64,000 nt of DNA from Thermothelomyces thermophilus ATCC 42464 (lineage: Eukaryota > Ascomycota > Sordariomycetes > Sordariales > Chaetomiaceae), in the NCBI RefSeq assembly GCF_000226095.1, contig NC_016473.1, positions 4,278,001 through 4,342,000 of the forward strand. Direction: 5' to 3'. The position numbers were made by a program, and so were the translations under genes. Under the pieces are notes generated by a model, which searched no databases, was not told the origin of the DNA, and worked only from the letters and a program-made list of their open reading frames with translations. Of this stretch, positions 45,461-57,162 are shown piece after piece (position 1 is the stretch's first letter; the number at the start of each line of letters is the position of its first letter).

Positions 45461-45919
45461 TGTGACTTTGTGCGGAAGGAAAGGAAAGTGCTGGTAGAGA
45501 GGAAGGAAAAGAAAGGAGAAAGGTGGGGTGATGGCCAGCTGGTTCGAGACGACGAAAGTGGTTGTGTGTGGTCTCGCGAGAATGAAAGCTCGGGGGGAGA
45601 GAGTTACCGTCGCGTGAATTGGAGAGCTGTCAATTCGCTGAACCCTTGGCGCTGCCAAACGTGCCACATCGCCTGAACAAGTCAAACAGGTCCAGGCCTC
45701 AGCTTGGGGGCGCCGTCCAGAGTGGCTCGTGCGTCAATTTCAGGGGCTGAGGTGAGGCGGGAGCTGGACGGAAAATGACCAGGCTTGGTGGCTTGCCCCC
45801 CCGGAGTGTGGAGCCCCGCCTGGGCCGGGTTCCGTCTGGGAAGTCAGGCTGGTTAGTTATTGGAACCGACCCACAAATCCAGACAAGCGGGTTACTCAAA
45901 CTTATCGACCAAAGTGATG

Positions 45920-45958
45920 TACGGATTACTTCTATCCTACTTCCATACTTACGGAATA
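45920..45958. repeat. TACGGATTA motif plus TACGGAATA variant
   Basis: An exact motif at 45920-45928 and a one-base variant at 45950-45958, followed about 18 bp later by a degenerate inverted copy (TGATCCGTA). Confidence 0.6.
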
Positions 45959-46233
45959 CTACGCTACGCAATATGTGATCCGTATATTCACTACGGACAA
46001 ATACTTGACTGCTCGAGTGCTCTACTGGAATGCGACTAGACTGAAAATCGACTTGATGGCATTCACCACCCTAGTCTCCAACCGACAAGCTGGATCGCTC
46101 GCACCTGATCTTGGTCAGACCGCATAGCATTATCATCTTGGAACATTTCCATACTTTTTTTTTTAAAAAAAAGTGCGGGCTTGAGGACGATGTGGCTTGC
46201 CCTGTACAGCTTCTACATCAGTGTGCAAAGATG

Positions 46234-46242
46234 TACGGATTA
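46234..46242 (+). repeat. Dispersed TACGGATTA motif copy
   Basis: Exact 9-mer immediately followed by GTACGG, a partial second copy. Confidence 0.6.
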
Positions 46243-46281
46243 GTACGGACTGAGCCCCGCATTGAGAACGGCAGGACCGAA

Positions 46282-46322
46282 TTTTTTTTTTTTTTTTTTT
46301 TTTTTTTTGGGGGGGGGGGGGG
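46282..46322. repeat. T27/G14 homopolymer pair
   Basis: A 27-bp T-tract is directly joined to a 14-bp G-tract in intergenic DNA. Confidence 0.85.
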
Positions 46323-46816
46323 AAAGATTGATATCCGCCGGCCGCAAAATCTTGGCCTGCACTGAGACTTGCAGCACTCACCGATTGGTTCGAGATTCGA
46401 TGGAAGAATGCAATGTTGCGTAGGTCCGATTTTTGGCCGGGCCATCCGCCTGGCCGGCCTTCTCACCCGGTCCGTCGGAGACGATGGCGATGATACCGGA
46501 CTCAAAACTAACCATCTTCTTTTTTTTCCTTCGCAAAATAGGGAGAAAGGAGGCCACCTGCAGCACTCGCCTGTTAACGAGCAAATGTGAGAGCGGGCTG
46601 GTCAACCAGCTAGAGGATGGAACTTTTCAAACTCGAAGACGACGACTACAATAACTATATATCGTCTGTAGCACCATGTGGTGCGCAATGCAGCCCGCAC
46701 CCCATCTTAGCTAGCATGGTCACCAATAGAAACTCGACCGATCCATGACGAGCCGTTTCTGCACAGCATCCGTTGTCCGGTGCTTGCCGGCTGAGCCGTC
46801 TTGCATACACTACATG

Positions 46817-46825
46817 TAATCCGTA
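46817..46825 (-). repeat. Dispersed TACGGATTA motif copy
   Basis: Exact copy on the minus strand (TAATCCGTA on the plus strand). Confidence 0.6.
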
Positions 46826-47848
46826 CTGCGTGCAGAGGCGACTTACTGTGTAATTAGTTGCGCAATCAGCGGCGAATTCCTTCCAGTTCCGGGGTCGTTT
46901 TAGCCAGAGGCTTACGGGCTCCTGCAAGTTTCTTCAAAAAGCCGGTTCACCCGCTCAACGCCCGTCCGCGACCCCTCACACCTCCTCTGTTCTGCCGTAT
47001 ACCAGGCCACAAGGGCCATTGTCCGATCGTCCAAGTAATTATTAGGTCGCCGAGTCGAATTGTCTTGTCAAAGCAGGGCCTTTTGTCTGGCCACTGGCCA
47101 GCGCCGAAACAACAAGCGCCTGATGATCGATTGGCCGGCGCTGCTCGGCCTGCCGCGCGCCTGAATTCGTCACCGCGTGGGGCTGAGTGCCCCACATTTT
47201 AAGCTTCGACCGAGGTGAGAAGTCATCTCTCATCCACCGCTTCGCCTTCGCCTTCGCCTGCCCATCTCGAGACCAGAGCCACGCGTCGAAACGTCCGGGC
47301 CATGCGACCACATCGCGGTCGAGGCTCCGGTATCGTGGCTCTCGTCTCTCCAAGACCACGGTTCTCAATCCAGGAGGGGTATAGTTACATAGTTATGGGC
47401 TTTTATTTTTTTTCTTTTTCTTTGGCTGCCCAGTGGCGGCCACAACCCCGACCTAATAATCAGTGCATCAAGCCAAGGATTGTCTGATCTCTCAATGGGC
47501 CTTTGTCCGGGCAGCCTCTCATAAGACCGGGGCCCTCGGAGCCTCCCTCTGGGTTCTCTCGCACTCACTGCCCCAGATGATGGAGATGATGGCGGGCCCT
47601 TGTAATGTCTTTTCCCTTTTGCTCTAATTTGCCTAATTTCGTTCCGTACTGGATATTTCTGCCCCCTCGTTTTCTCGACGTTGGTCCTTGTCTGTCAAAA
47701 CACCCATTCTTGGCTCCGACAGAGCCACAAAGAGCCCGGTGCCGGTCTTGCGAGCTCGACGCCGAGCCCGCTCGACAAAGTCATCCTTCTCAGCAGAATA
47801 GGGCGCCGAGGAAGCTGCAGAGAATTCTCGTATTGAATCTCGCCCGAC

Positions 47849-48488
47849 ATGCGCAGGCCCAAGTTCCGCAGGTCTCTCTCCTCGCGATACAGCGACCCGG
47901 AAGACATGATGCCGCCTATTCCACAAAGCCCGACACGGATGTCGCTCCGGCATAGGGACACCGGCTTTCCCGAGTCGTTTTGTGGCAGTGAGTCGGGGCA
48001 GGTTAGATTTCGTCGTCGTCGACCCATACAGCTAACCACGCGCAGGCCGGAACACAACCCTACCACACCCTGAAGCGGTTCTTGGCCCGGATGCCTGCAT
48101 CACCGAGGACGACGTCAACCCGGTGCGGGCCCTTCTCAGGTGCCGCATGTCATATATGGCCCAGCTTCGGTCCGACAGCCGGGCGTCTACCTTCGATGAC
48201 GGAAGATCCGGCGGGTTATCCGAGGAGGGCACGCTCTCTGCCCTCGGTTGGCTCGCCATCAACTCGCTCCGAACGGCCGAGCTTCCTCGCCTCGACGCCT
48301 TGCTCTCGTCCAAAGACGCCGATGGCGTCGAGTCATCGGACGGCATGAGCAGTAGTGACCCGGACTCGCCGGTACACCGCGGGAGAGAGTTCAGCGGCCA
48401 TCCCAAGACAGACGCCCGAGAGGCGATGGGAAACTCCCGGCGCGAGCGACGCAGGAGCAGCTTCATCAGCAGGCTGATGCACAGATAG
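47849..48488 (+). CDS. Unknown 193-residue protein, two exons
   Basis: Model join(47849..47987,48046..48488). The 58-bp intron has a GTGAGT donor, GCTAAC branch site and CAG acceptor; splicing joins two frames that are each closed on their own. The protein is basic at both ends (MRRPKFRRSLSSRYS and RRERRRSSFISRLMHR) with a more ordered middle, LPHPEAVLGPDACITEDDVNPVRALLRCRMSYMAQLRSD, that looks like helical conserved sequence. It has Ser/Asp-rich linkers and no signal peptide or membrane segment. I do not recognise a family. Splice signals and composition make a real gene likely, but an upstream exon cannot be excluded. Confidence 0.65.
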
Positions 48489-49443
48489 GCGCGGCACGGC
48501 CGCCGTCAGGCGGAGGACATTGCTTGGAGGCTCGTCTGTGGGCTTTCCAAGTCTCCGTTATGATTTGGCTCTCGCGTGAAGTCATGTTTCATTGGTGGCA
48601 TTTTATACGCCATTTGATTTGAGCATAGGGCGTTAGGGTTTACACTGCATAACTGGGGGGATGGGTTATCACGACTATGGCGATTCAATTCTTGGGCGGT
48701 AGACGGGGCGGGTGGGCTCTGCGCTGGCTCCGTCATACGGAGCTTATTGGGGAAAAGGGGGAGAGATCACAGTCATTCGTTGCTGGTTCCGGCCCCGCGG
48801 CATCGTCTCCTACAGGATAGGGTCGAGCATACATGTGCAGAGAGAGAACCCCACGGCCGGGAGCCTGGACGAGAAGCATATCATCGGCGTTTGGCGATGC
48901 GGACTGAAAGGTTTGTTTGATGACGGCACTTAAAAGAATGTCAATCCTCAGAAGCAGATACTATGCTACTTGAATTGTGTACCCTTAGCGACGAAATTCA
49001 AGCTCTTCTTGGCTTGGCCAGGTATATTCGGCGTCCTGACACAAATCTCTCATCCACACATGCGCATTGCTACCCGATGATTCCCTTGCTGTTCTGCCGC
49101 AACAGACCCGAACTGCTTACACTCTTTCCCGGCGCTGCAATCTTCTGCTGGTCAGTTGCTTGCGCGTGTGCCATGGGCAGTTTGAATGTTTGATTCAACA
49201 CAATGCTTAAAAGACGGCAGATCAAGACAGGAAAAGGAAAGTACATACAGCCGGAGATCGTTCCGCAAGACAGTTGTGGCCTCCCTAGCCCCCTTCCAGC
49301 CCTCTCAAGCAACTACAGCAGTAGCCTTCCAAAGCAGCCTGTTTCCGCGACCACCGCACATCACTCAAGGTAAACTTAATAGCAGCATTCTTACCCCCCC
49401 TCTCTAAACCTTGTTCCCCCTCCGACAACCCGCTGCTCAAGGC
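48489..49443. other. Convergent intergenic region
   Basis: 0.95 kb between the unknown gene and the hydroxyisourate hydrolase gene. No recognisable feature. Confidence 0.5.
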
Positions 49444-49872
49444 TCAGCTCCCCCGGTAGGTCGAGTACCCATAGGGGGCCAGCAGCAGCGGGACGTGGTA
49501 GCGCTCGCCCTCGCGGACGGTGAAGGTGACGTCGACCTCCGGGTAGAAGGTCTTGTCGGTGCCGCCAAAGTAGGCGGCGCTGTCGAAGCGCAGGGTCCAG
49601 CGGCTGGGGCCGCGGATGCCGCCGAGCACGTCCTCGAGCGTGCACACGGGCACCTCGCCCGACGAGGTGGCCGAGCTGTAGGGCAGCCAGGCGCGGACGC
49701 GGCCGTCGTCGTCCGTCTGCGACTCGAACACGCGATGCGGCGGCGGCGTCGTCGGCGCCACCTCGGTCGAGATCAGCTCCAGCTTGACGCGCACGTTGCG
49801 CGCCGGCCGGCCGAGCGTCGTGTCGAGAACGTGGCAGGTTATGCGGTCCTTTGCCTCGGCTGGGCCAGTCAT
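49444..49872 (-). CDS. 5-hydroxyisourate hydrolase (transthyretin-like)
   Basis: A 142-residue single-exon gene. N-terminal ITCHVLDTTLGRPARNVRV carries the conserved His of the HIUase active site; RVRAWLP and the TFYPEVDVTF segment follow; the protein ends HVPLLLAPYGYSTYRGS, the C-terminal YRGS signature that separates true HIUases from transthyretin. Known role: hydrolyses 5-hydroxyisourate to OHCU, the step after urate oxidase in purine breakdown. No C-terminal PTS1 (SKL-type) signal is visible, so a peroxisomal location is not supported by the sequence. Confidence 0.95.
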   Translation of the reverse strand: MTGPAEAKDRITCHVLDTTLGRPARNVRVKLELISTEVAPTTPPPHRVFESQTDDDGRVRAWLPYSSATSSGEVPVCTLEDVLGGIRGPSRWTLRFDSAAYFGGTDKTFYPEVDVTFTVREGERYHVPLLLAPYGYSTYRGS

Positions 49873-51280
49873 CTTGGAGGTTTTTTATTTTTTTTATTTT
49901 TTTTCCCTTTTTGTTTGCTTCTCACTTTTAGGTCCCCCCTCTTTTTCCCCCTTGTTTTTTTTTTTAATTTTCTCTCTTCTCTTCAAAGTTTTGGTGATGG
50001 TCGGCCTCTGGTGTTGCGGGGTGTAAGTTTACAAGTTGGGCTCGACGGGCGAGGGGTAGAGGGGCAGTGGCTTGGGTGGGTAGAGGGGGGTATGGGAGGA
50101 TGCTGCAACGAAATATCGAATAAAAAGAGACGAACACTAATGAGCCAGGCAGTTGACTTATCGACACTCTGGCTGTTTGTTGATGGGCGTATCTAACGCT
50201 GTAGAGCTCGGCGGCGATGACTGCGCCGGCTTGTCGCAATGGTGGGGGATGCCGGGTGAGGGGTTACGATCGAGTGGAACCTCTGACGAACTTCCAAAGA
50301 CAACTGCTTACTTGGTTGGGCAGAGCGCGATTGGATCCCTGAGAGCCTTGCCCGAAGTGAACTTATTTCAAACAAGGAGCAGGGACTACCGCGATCTTAT
50401 ATGCAGTTTAGGCGAAGCTAAGACCGGCGGGCAGCGGCGATTTCCACGGGGTGCATTCACAGTCTTCTGCCCCGTTGCCTGGCTTTGTAGCACGCTCTTT
50501 CCCACTACGCTAGCTGAGGTGAAGGTAACCTTGGAACTCTCAGCCCCACGTTCGACATTTGAGCGATCGACTTCGTATGGCGCACCGTCGCTGTCATTCC
50601 ACCTCGCAAAATCGTGAAATCGATGGTGATGTTTTGATGTTCTGGTCAGCAAGAGCAGCGGTCAGAGAATCCTCATCACAGGTGATCTGCATCACGAGAA
50701 ATCCAATTGATTTATTGGTATGCCTGAGTGCGGCGAGCTGAACATAACATGGCCCAGGACTGGTTCACTTTCCAGGGTTCCGAGTAAACGTCTCTCAGCT
50801 CTGTCCCATTGGAGGTGAAAACCTGCCATTCCGCTGCTACGCAAACTGGAGGTTCAGCTGAGGGGTGCCGAGCGTGCTAGTGTACAATACTGTGAACAGC
50901 CGCACATCGGCCGGAGAGGTGGATACAGGAACCCCGCCAACCCCTCTGCTGCCCCTGTCCGACTGCCCCACCACGCCCGGTGACGTTGCTGCAGCGCCTG
51001 GCCAGACCACACGCACACACACGCACACGCACACAGACCGTCTGAACCCTGAAGTGACTTTGCGTTTCGAACAGTTTCCAAAGGCAGTATCAACAGCCAT
51101 TGCTGCCAAACACCACGAGTTGTCGCTCTCTGCAAAGCGTACACCGAACATACGACGTGTCTTCACATTTTCACCCCACAGGCGACTAAGAACCATCGAC
51201 CTTCACTCCTCGACCTCGCCTTGTGCGACCCCGCGAATCCCGAGTAGAACCCGACCAACCCGCCCGAGGGAGGAGGCAAC
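49873..51280. other. Divergent intergenic region (HIUase / GET3)
   Basis: 1.4 kb that should hold both promoters. T-rich tracts lie just upstream of the hydrolase start (about 49880-49970). A short ACGCACAC repeat lies at about 51010-51035. A 154-codon frame at 50153-50617 shows no family resemblance. Confidence 0.55.
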
Positions 51281-52400
51281 ATGTCCGCCGCGCTGGTCAA
51301 CGTCGACGATGGCGACGCCATGGAGCCGACGCTGCAGTCGATCCTCGACCAGCGATCGCTCCGCTGGATCTTCGTCGGCGGCAAGGGCGGCGTGGGCAAG
51401 ACGACGACATCCTGCTCGCTCGCCATTCAGTTGGCCAAAGTTCGCCGCTCCGTGCTGCTCATCTCGACCGATCCGGCCCACAACTTGAGTGACGCCTTCA
51501 GCCAAAAGTTTGGCAAGGAGGCCCGCCTCGTCGACGGCTTCGATAACCTGAGCGCCATGGAGATCGACCCCAACGGCAGCATCCAGGATCTGCTAGCGGG
51601 GCAGGCTGATGGTGACGCCGGGGCCGACATGGGCGGCATGGGCGGCATGATGCAAGACCTTGCCTTTGCCGTAAGCACCGCTGCCTTTCCCTTCCCTTCC
51701 CACCTCCCATATATTATTCTCCGCGCGCCCGCCGCGAATCCGAACTAATCAAATGGCCGATCCGCAGATCCCCGGCATCGACGAAGCCATGTCCTTCGCC
51801 GAGGTTCTCAAGCAGGTCAAGTCCCTGTCCTACGAGACCATCGTCTTCGACACGGCACCGACAGGCCACACCCTCCGCTTCCTCCAGTTCCCGTCCGTCC
51901 TCGAGAAGGCCCTCGCCAAGGTCTCCCAGCTCTCCAACCAATACGGCCCCCTCCTCAACGGCTTCCTCGGCAGCAACGGCACGCTCCCCAACGGCCAGAA
52001 CCTGAGCGAGATGATGGAGAAGCTCGAGTCCCTGCGCGCCACCATCTCCGAGGTCAACGCGCAGTTCAAGGACGAGCGCCTGACCACCTTTGTGTGCGTG
52101 TGCATCCCCGAGTTCCTCTCGCTCTACGAGACGGAGCGCATGATCCAGGAGCTGGCCAGCTACGGCATCGACACCCACAGCATCGTCGTCAACCAGCTGC
52201 TGTTCCCCAAGCCGGGCTCCGACTGCGACCAGTGCACCGCCCGCCGCCGCATGCAGAAGAAGTACCTCGACCAGATCGAGGAGCTGTACGACGAGTTCAA
52301 CGTCGTCAAGATGCCCCTGCTCGTCGAGGAGGTCAGAGGCAAGGAGCGGCTGGAGAAGTTCAGCGAGATGTTGATCAAGCCCTTCGTGCCACCTTCGTAA
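51281..52400 (+). CDS. GET3: GET3 ATPase, tail-anchored protein targeting factor
   Basis: Model join(51281..51670,51768..52400), 340 residues, the usual length. The deviant Walker A P-loop GKGGVGKTT is at 34-42, switch [13 protein letters not shown] follows, then switch [17 protein letters not shown] and the zinc-binding CxxC (Cys283, Cys286) that bridges the homodimer. The methionine-rich segment near [16 protein letters not shown] belongs to the client-binding groove. Known role: receives tail-anchored membrane proteins from Sgt2/Get4-Get5 and delivers them to Get1/Get2 at the ER. The 97-bp intron has GTAAGC and CAG borders. It converges on MPE1. Confidence 0.97.
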
Positions 52401-53361
52401 AGTGCGACGGGGGGCAAGATCAAAGCAGAAGGTGAGAGGAGCGCAAGCGACAAGTGAGGAGAAAATAGAACCCAGCGACGGGCCGAGATACCCTCCTGCG
52501 TCTTCGGTTAGTTGCAAAACTAATACTACTACACATTCTATGACACGGCGTCAACGGGCACACAAGCCTCGGAGCGTATGTACAGCAGGCACAAAGTGTA
52601 TGCACTCCTGTTGCTTTCACATGAATTCAAGAGCTACGAAATATAACTCCAACCGTAGGATTCGGGGAAGCAGACACTCTTGGTTCACCAATAGATGCTT
52701 GCGCAACAATTTACATACCTCCATTTCTCTCTGTAATAAAGTGCTAGGTATCGACATGGCATATGTACACGCCCACAGCAGAAGAAGCAACCAACAAACA
52801 GGCCGCGAACGATCCCAACGTTATAGATTCAATGTATCGCTTGTCCCAAGCCGTCCAATCCCTCTCTCCTTTCCTCCTACCCTCCCTTTCCCTTGTTCCT
52901 GAAAAATTTCTATTCTTGGCCATGGTCGCTCACCTGCGCATCCTGTTCGACTTCTCAATCGCTGGTGAAAGAAAACAAGATCTTGGAAATAAAACAAGCA
53001 ATGAACTGTTCCCTGCCATAACCAACACCAAAACCCCGACGCCAAGTAAAAAATGCAATGAACTCCTTTAAATGAGCCAGAGACTCCTCCGCTCTTGTCC
53101 CAATAGTAATGATCTCGCTCCATAACTGACGTAGAACACAAGAACGCCATTTTGACATGGACCAGTGAACGGCCACGTGAACTCCCGTATGTGATATGTC
53201 CCGACGATCTTCGAAATACCCATCGAGCTAGGGCGCGGAATGGCTATATACGATGGTGCAGGTAGAGTTGACAGCCGGTCATGTGTCGAAATATGTACGA
53301 GATACCAAGGTGGCGAGGGAACCAAAGTACTACCGTAGGCGAATACGGAAAATACGCTCTC
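52401..53361. other. Convergent intergenic region (GET3 / MPE1)
   Basis: 0.96 kb between two convergent genes; 3' UTR and spacer sequence, nothing else recognised. Confidence 0.5.
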
Positions 53362-55418
53362 TCAGAGTTCCCTGTAATCGCTCGGCCGGATGCGGCGCTG
53401 CCGATTCTGATGCCGGTGCGGATTCACCGGCTTTCGGAAGTAGGCGTCTTCCTCCTCGGTAGGCTGATACCCGTAGTTATTATTGTTGTGGTTGTAGTTC
53501 CCGAATTGCTGTTGCGCTCGGCCTTGGCCCTGCTGCGACTGCTGGAATTGCTGTTGTTGCTGAGCGCCGCCGCCGAATCCGCCACCCATCCCCATCCCCA
53601 TCCCCATCCCCATCCCGTTCATCCGCGCAGCGCCGCCCATATTCGCGCCGCCGTTGCCGCCGGGACCGCCCCAGCTGCCGTTGAATCCGCCCGCACCACC
53701 ACCCATGTTGTTCATGCCGCCGAAGCCGGCCCCCATGGGCCCAGCCATCATGGGGTTCATCATGGGGTTCATCATGGCCATGTTCATCCCGCCCATGGGG
53801 CCAAAGTTGCCGCCCATCATGGGCATGCCACCGTACATCATGGGCATCATGCCGTTCATGCCGGGCATACCGGGCATGCCGCCTGCCATGTTTGGCATCC
53901 CGTTCATCATTGGCATCATGCTTTGCTGCTGAAGCTCCTGTGCCTTCTGCATTGCCTTTGGTGCCTTGGGGATTTTAGGGTTCTCCAAAATGTCATCGGC
54001 GGGCCGCTTCTTGGAAGGTTGATTCTCGCCCGTGGCGGGTGTCGACGCGGCGATCCCCGCTGTTGAGGTTGACGACTGGTTTGCTTGTGTGGTGGCCGGG
54101 GCTGCGGGCTTCGGTGACGGCGATTTCGATTTTGCTTTGCTCGTGTTGGTCTTGTCGGTTTCATCTCCGGCAGCAGCGGCAACTGGTGATTTCGACTCCA
54201 CAGGACTTTTAGGCCCTTCCTTCTTACCATCCTTTTCAGCGAGAAACTCCTTGATCTTCTCCACAGCCCCTTCGTCCGTCTTTAGATCATCGATCAGGAC
54301 GCCCTCGGCTTTGCACGCCGGGCAGACGAAGTCGCTCTCAATGAGAGCATTTGTGATGCAATCATTGCAATACGTCTTCTCACAACATGGAGTCTTCATT
54401 GGCTCTATGAACATTTTCTTGTCGATGGGGCACTCCAAGCCTCGCTCCCGGACATCCTTGTCCCCCTCGGCAGCGGCCTTTTGTGCGGTAGGGTTGGCCT
54501 TGGCCTTGGCCTGGAACTGCTCCCAGGATGCCTTGTCAGGCTCAGCAATCACGAACTCCCCGTCCGCATTGACCATGATGCCGGAAGGCGGCTTCGATTC
54601 ACTGCCGTCGGCATTCTGGCCCAACGCTGTTGCCTTGTCCACCGTTTTGAGGAAGGATCTGGGAATGCCCGTAGTTCGCTTGACGCGCGGACGGTTGTCG
54701 TACTCCGGGTTGTCGTTCGTTGGGCATAGCTGGATCCAGTGCCCCTTCTCACCACAACGATAGCAGATGTAACCCTGAGGAGGGTCATGATCGGGGACAT
54801 TGGCTGGCTTCTTGGGGCCTCCCTTTGCTACGTATTGCTGGCTGCATTGTGTTAGCGTTCGATGTCCCATGGACGGGTTAAAGGGAACGTACGTGGCCAT
54901 CTCTTCTTCTCGAGAAGTAAAGTTCTCAGTCTGTGCCTGAAAGACTGCTGCCATCTTTTCCTCCTCTGTCATCGCACTGCTAAGTTGCGCCAGGGTATTG
55001 GACTGTGCCTTGGTGGCGGGTTTCACAATTTGCTCCCGCCGTGACGAGTTCTTTGCGTGCACTGGCATCTTGCCAGACACATAGCGGGCAGCCCCTCCTC
55101 TACCGGGGACCTTGGGGGGCATACGTCGGGCAATGACCGTGGTTGACCGGGGGATGATGGTCGTATCATCATCGTATACTACGCAGTTGTTGTCAGCACG
55201 TCAAACAAATTGCGACATGAGTAAAGACGGCTAGAATACATACCCTCCTTCATGCCCTCATCGGCACATATCACGAGGTCGAAGTCGGTTCCATCGCCGA
55301 GTCCGCTCCGTAGGATGATTTCACGCTTCAATTCAAAGACAGAAATGCCTGTTCCGTCGAACTCCACGCGAGTGGGCTCCTTTTGAGATTTGAACTTGAA
55401 AAAGACTGAGGACGACAT
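53362..55418 (-). CDS. MPE1: Cleavage and polyadenylation factor subunit Mpe1 (DWNN/RBBP6 type)
   Basis: Model complement(join(53362..54841,54893..55178,55244..55418)), 646 residues. The N-terminal ubiquitin-like DWNN domain (about 1-80) is joined across intron 1: VFFKFKSQKEPTRVEFDG, then YDDDTTIIPRSTTVIARR. A CCHC zinc knuckle (Cys180, Cys183, His188, Cys193; YRCGEKGHWIQLC) and a RING/U-box (from CPIDKKMF at 291 to about 335, CPAC) follow. The C-terminal 250 residues are Met/Gly/Asn/Gln-rich low-complexity sequence ending in a basic RRIRPSDYREL. Known role: an essential subunit of the 3' end processing factor CPF. Intron 2 is 51 bp with no in-frame stop. Confidence 0.95.
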
Positions 55419-57162
55419 GTTGATGGTATCGAACGTGCGCTATACTGGGAGATGTTGCTGGAGTGCGCGGGGGTGTTGAAGCTTGCCGGAGGAAGCAGCG
55501 CGTCCGCACTTGGGACTGTACGTGAGATTAGGTGCTCTCGAGGCCTGTTTCGCACAACGTGAACAGAGAGAAAGTGATTTCCTGATCTTTGGTAGAGATT
55601 CCCACGGCCACAGGTGTGCTCGTCTCTTCAACTCAAAGAGTTCAATTTTGATTTGTTCTCAAGGCGAGACAAAAAGCGCTTTATGAATGGAGGTTAAGGA
55701 AAAGAAAATTGCAATACAAAGACCCCTTGCGAAACCTCTGTGTCTATTGAAAAACTGGTCAATAGAGAATCGCAATTGATCCCCTCCTGAATAGCACCAC
55801 TTCCACGGCCAGCAATTCAGAGACACCTTTGAGCGAGGATTCGGGGGACAAATGTTGCTGGATGCAGTTGGTAAATGGGTTTTTAGTGTGAGGGCCACGA
55901 CGATCTGCAATGGATCAGGTTCGAGTCTCGAATGTCGTGCGTACTTCTGCGAGTCGCTCTCTCGATTCGTCGTTGTTCAATCTGCGGTGGCGAAAACGAA
56001 ATCAAAAAAGTGCATCTACAGTCGTCGTCGGAAAATGCCCCTAGAAGGGCTATCCAGGAGACGCGATGCTGGTGTTCGGCGCGATCGGGTGCCGAGCGAC
56101 GTTTGTGCGAAATGAGGAAGAAAATGGGAAGAGGAGTGAGTTTGCCTGCGAAGATCGAGGGGTGGCCTGTTGAAAGAAGTACTTGGTCAGCCAATGTGGC
56201 TGGCGTCGGTGACTAAGCAGCTTACTCCGTACAGATTCAGTTGCGGCCTGATCGGATGTGGCTTGGTTAAGGCAGCATCGTAGAGAACCCGAGGGAAGCT
56301 CTCCAGCCCCACATTACTTTATAACCTGAGCGACCTCCAGTACTATCTCTTGAGCAATCAGAAACTTGACCCAGAGCTTAAATATTCAAATGTGAACGGG
56401 GAAAGAGATATCATATATCTTGTACTCTGTAATGTGTATTGAATAATGGCTTTAATAACAACGAGGCTTGTGGTATTAGGAGGTTATTATAGACAAAACC
56501 AAGTTGACCGTTAGGAGACGGAGTCTCTGCCGATGATCTCGTGACGGTGCATCTCCGGCTGGTTTCCTTATACGCGGCTTGCCCAAAAAGTTGCAGCAGA
56601 AGCTCTGCACCTTAGCTCATGATCGTCAGAGTTGCGTCCCCCCTCTTGTTGGCTGTTTGGCCACCCGATTCCTCCGGGACACTCCTCAATCAGGTTGATG
56701 CAGAGGCTTATTTGATCTCATCCCTCCTGGTTGCTGCACCAGTGTGTTTCATCAATTCGGGATATCCCGAGCGAACTTTTTCTCCGGAGCACGCTCTTTT
56801 CCCGAGAACGCTCCCGAATCAAGGAAGAAGAGATTGACGGGGCACTTTCTACGCGGAACCGCAACGACAACGACCAATGTCCAAGCTGTAACCCATTCAA
56901 CCGTGGGCTACGCGTCTCGCACGAACCGCCTCCGCATTACCCAAGCCGTCGTCGCATTGTTACTCAATTCCACCCAATCGAGCCTGTGTAACACGACCCT
57001 TCGCCTCCCCCGCGCCAAAGCCAGGATCCAAGCTCCTCGGCCTGACAACCACCCCCCCCCCCTTTTCTCTCCTCCCCTACCTTACCTTCTTCCATCGCCA
57101 GCTCCGGAATCCCATGCGGTCGGCTTGAAACATTTCAAAACTCGGAAGGCGAAGCAGACACC
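55419..57162. other. Divergent intergenic region (MPE1 / UPS gene)
   Basis: 1.7 kb with both promoters. It contains one TACTCCGTA motif at 56223-56231. No gene or RNA is recognised. Confidence 0.6.
56223..56231 (-). repeat. Dispersed TACGGAGTA motif copy
   Basis: Exact copy on the minus strand in a divergent promoter region. Confidence 0.6.

Larger units (their letters stand above)
45461..47848. other. Intergenic region (2.4 kb)
   Basis: Contains the SSS1 promoter, three exact TACGGATTA motifs (45920-45928, 46234-46242, 46817-46825) with variants between them, and a T27/G14 homopolymer pair at 46282-46322. No gene or RNA is recognised. Confidence 0.6.

Noticed and set aside
50153-50617. 154-codon frame between the HIUase and GET3 genes
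   Set aside because: No family resemblance, and mixed hydrophobic/Ser composition typical of a chance frame in a promoter region.
55845-55945. tRNA-like B box ggttcgagtc
   Set aside because: No matching acceptor stem, D arm or anticodon arm could be placed upstream, and the T stem has a mismatch.
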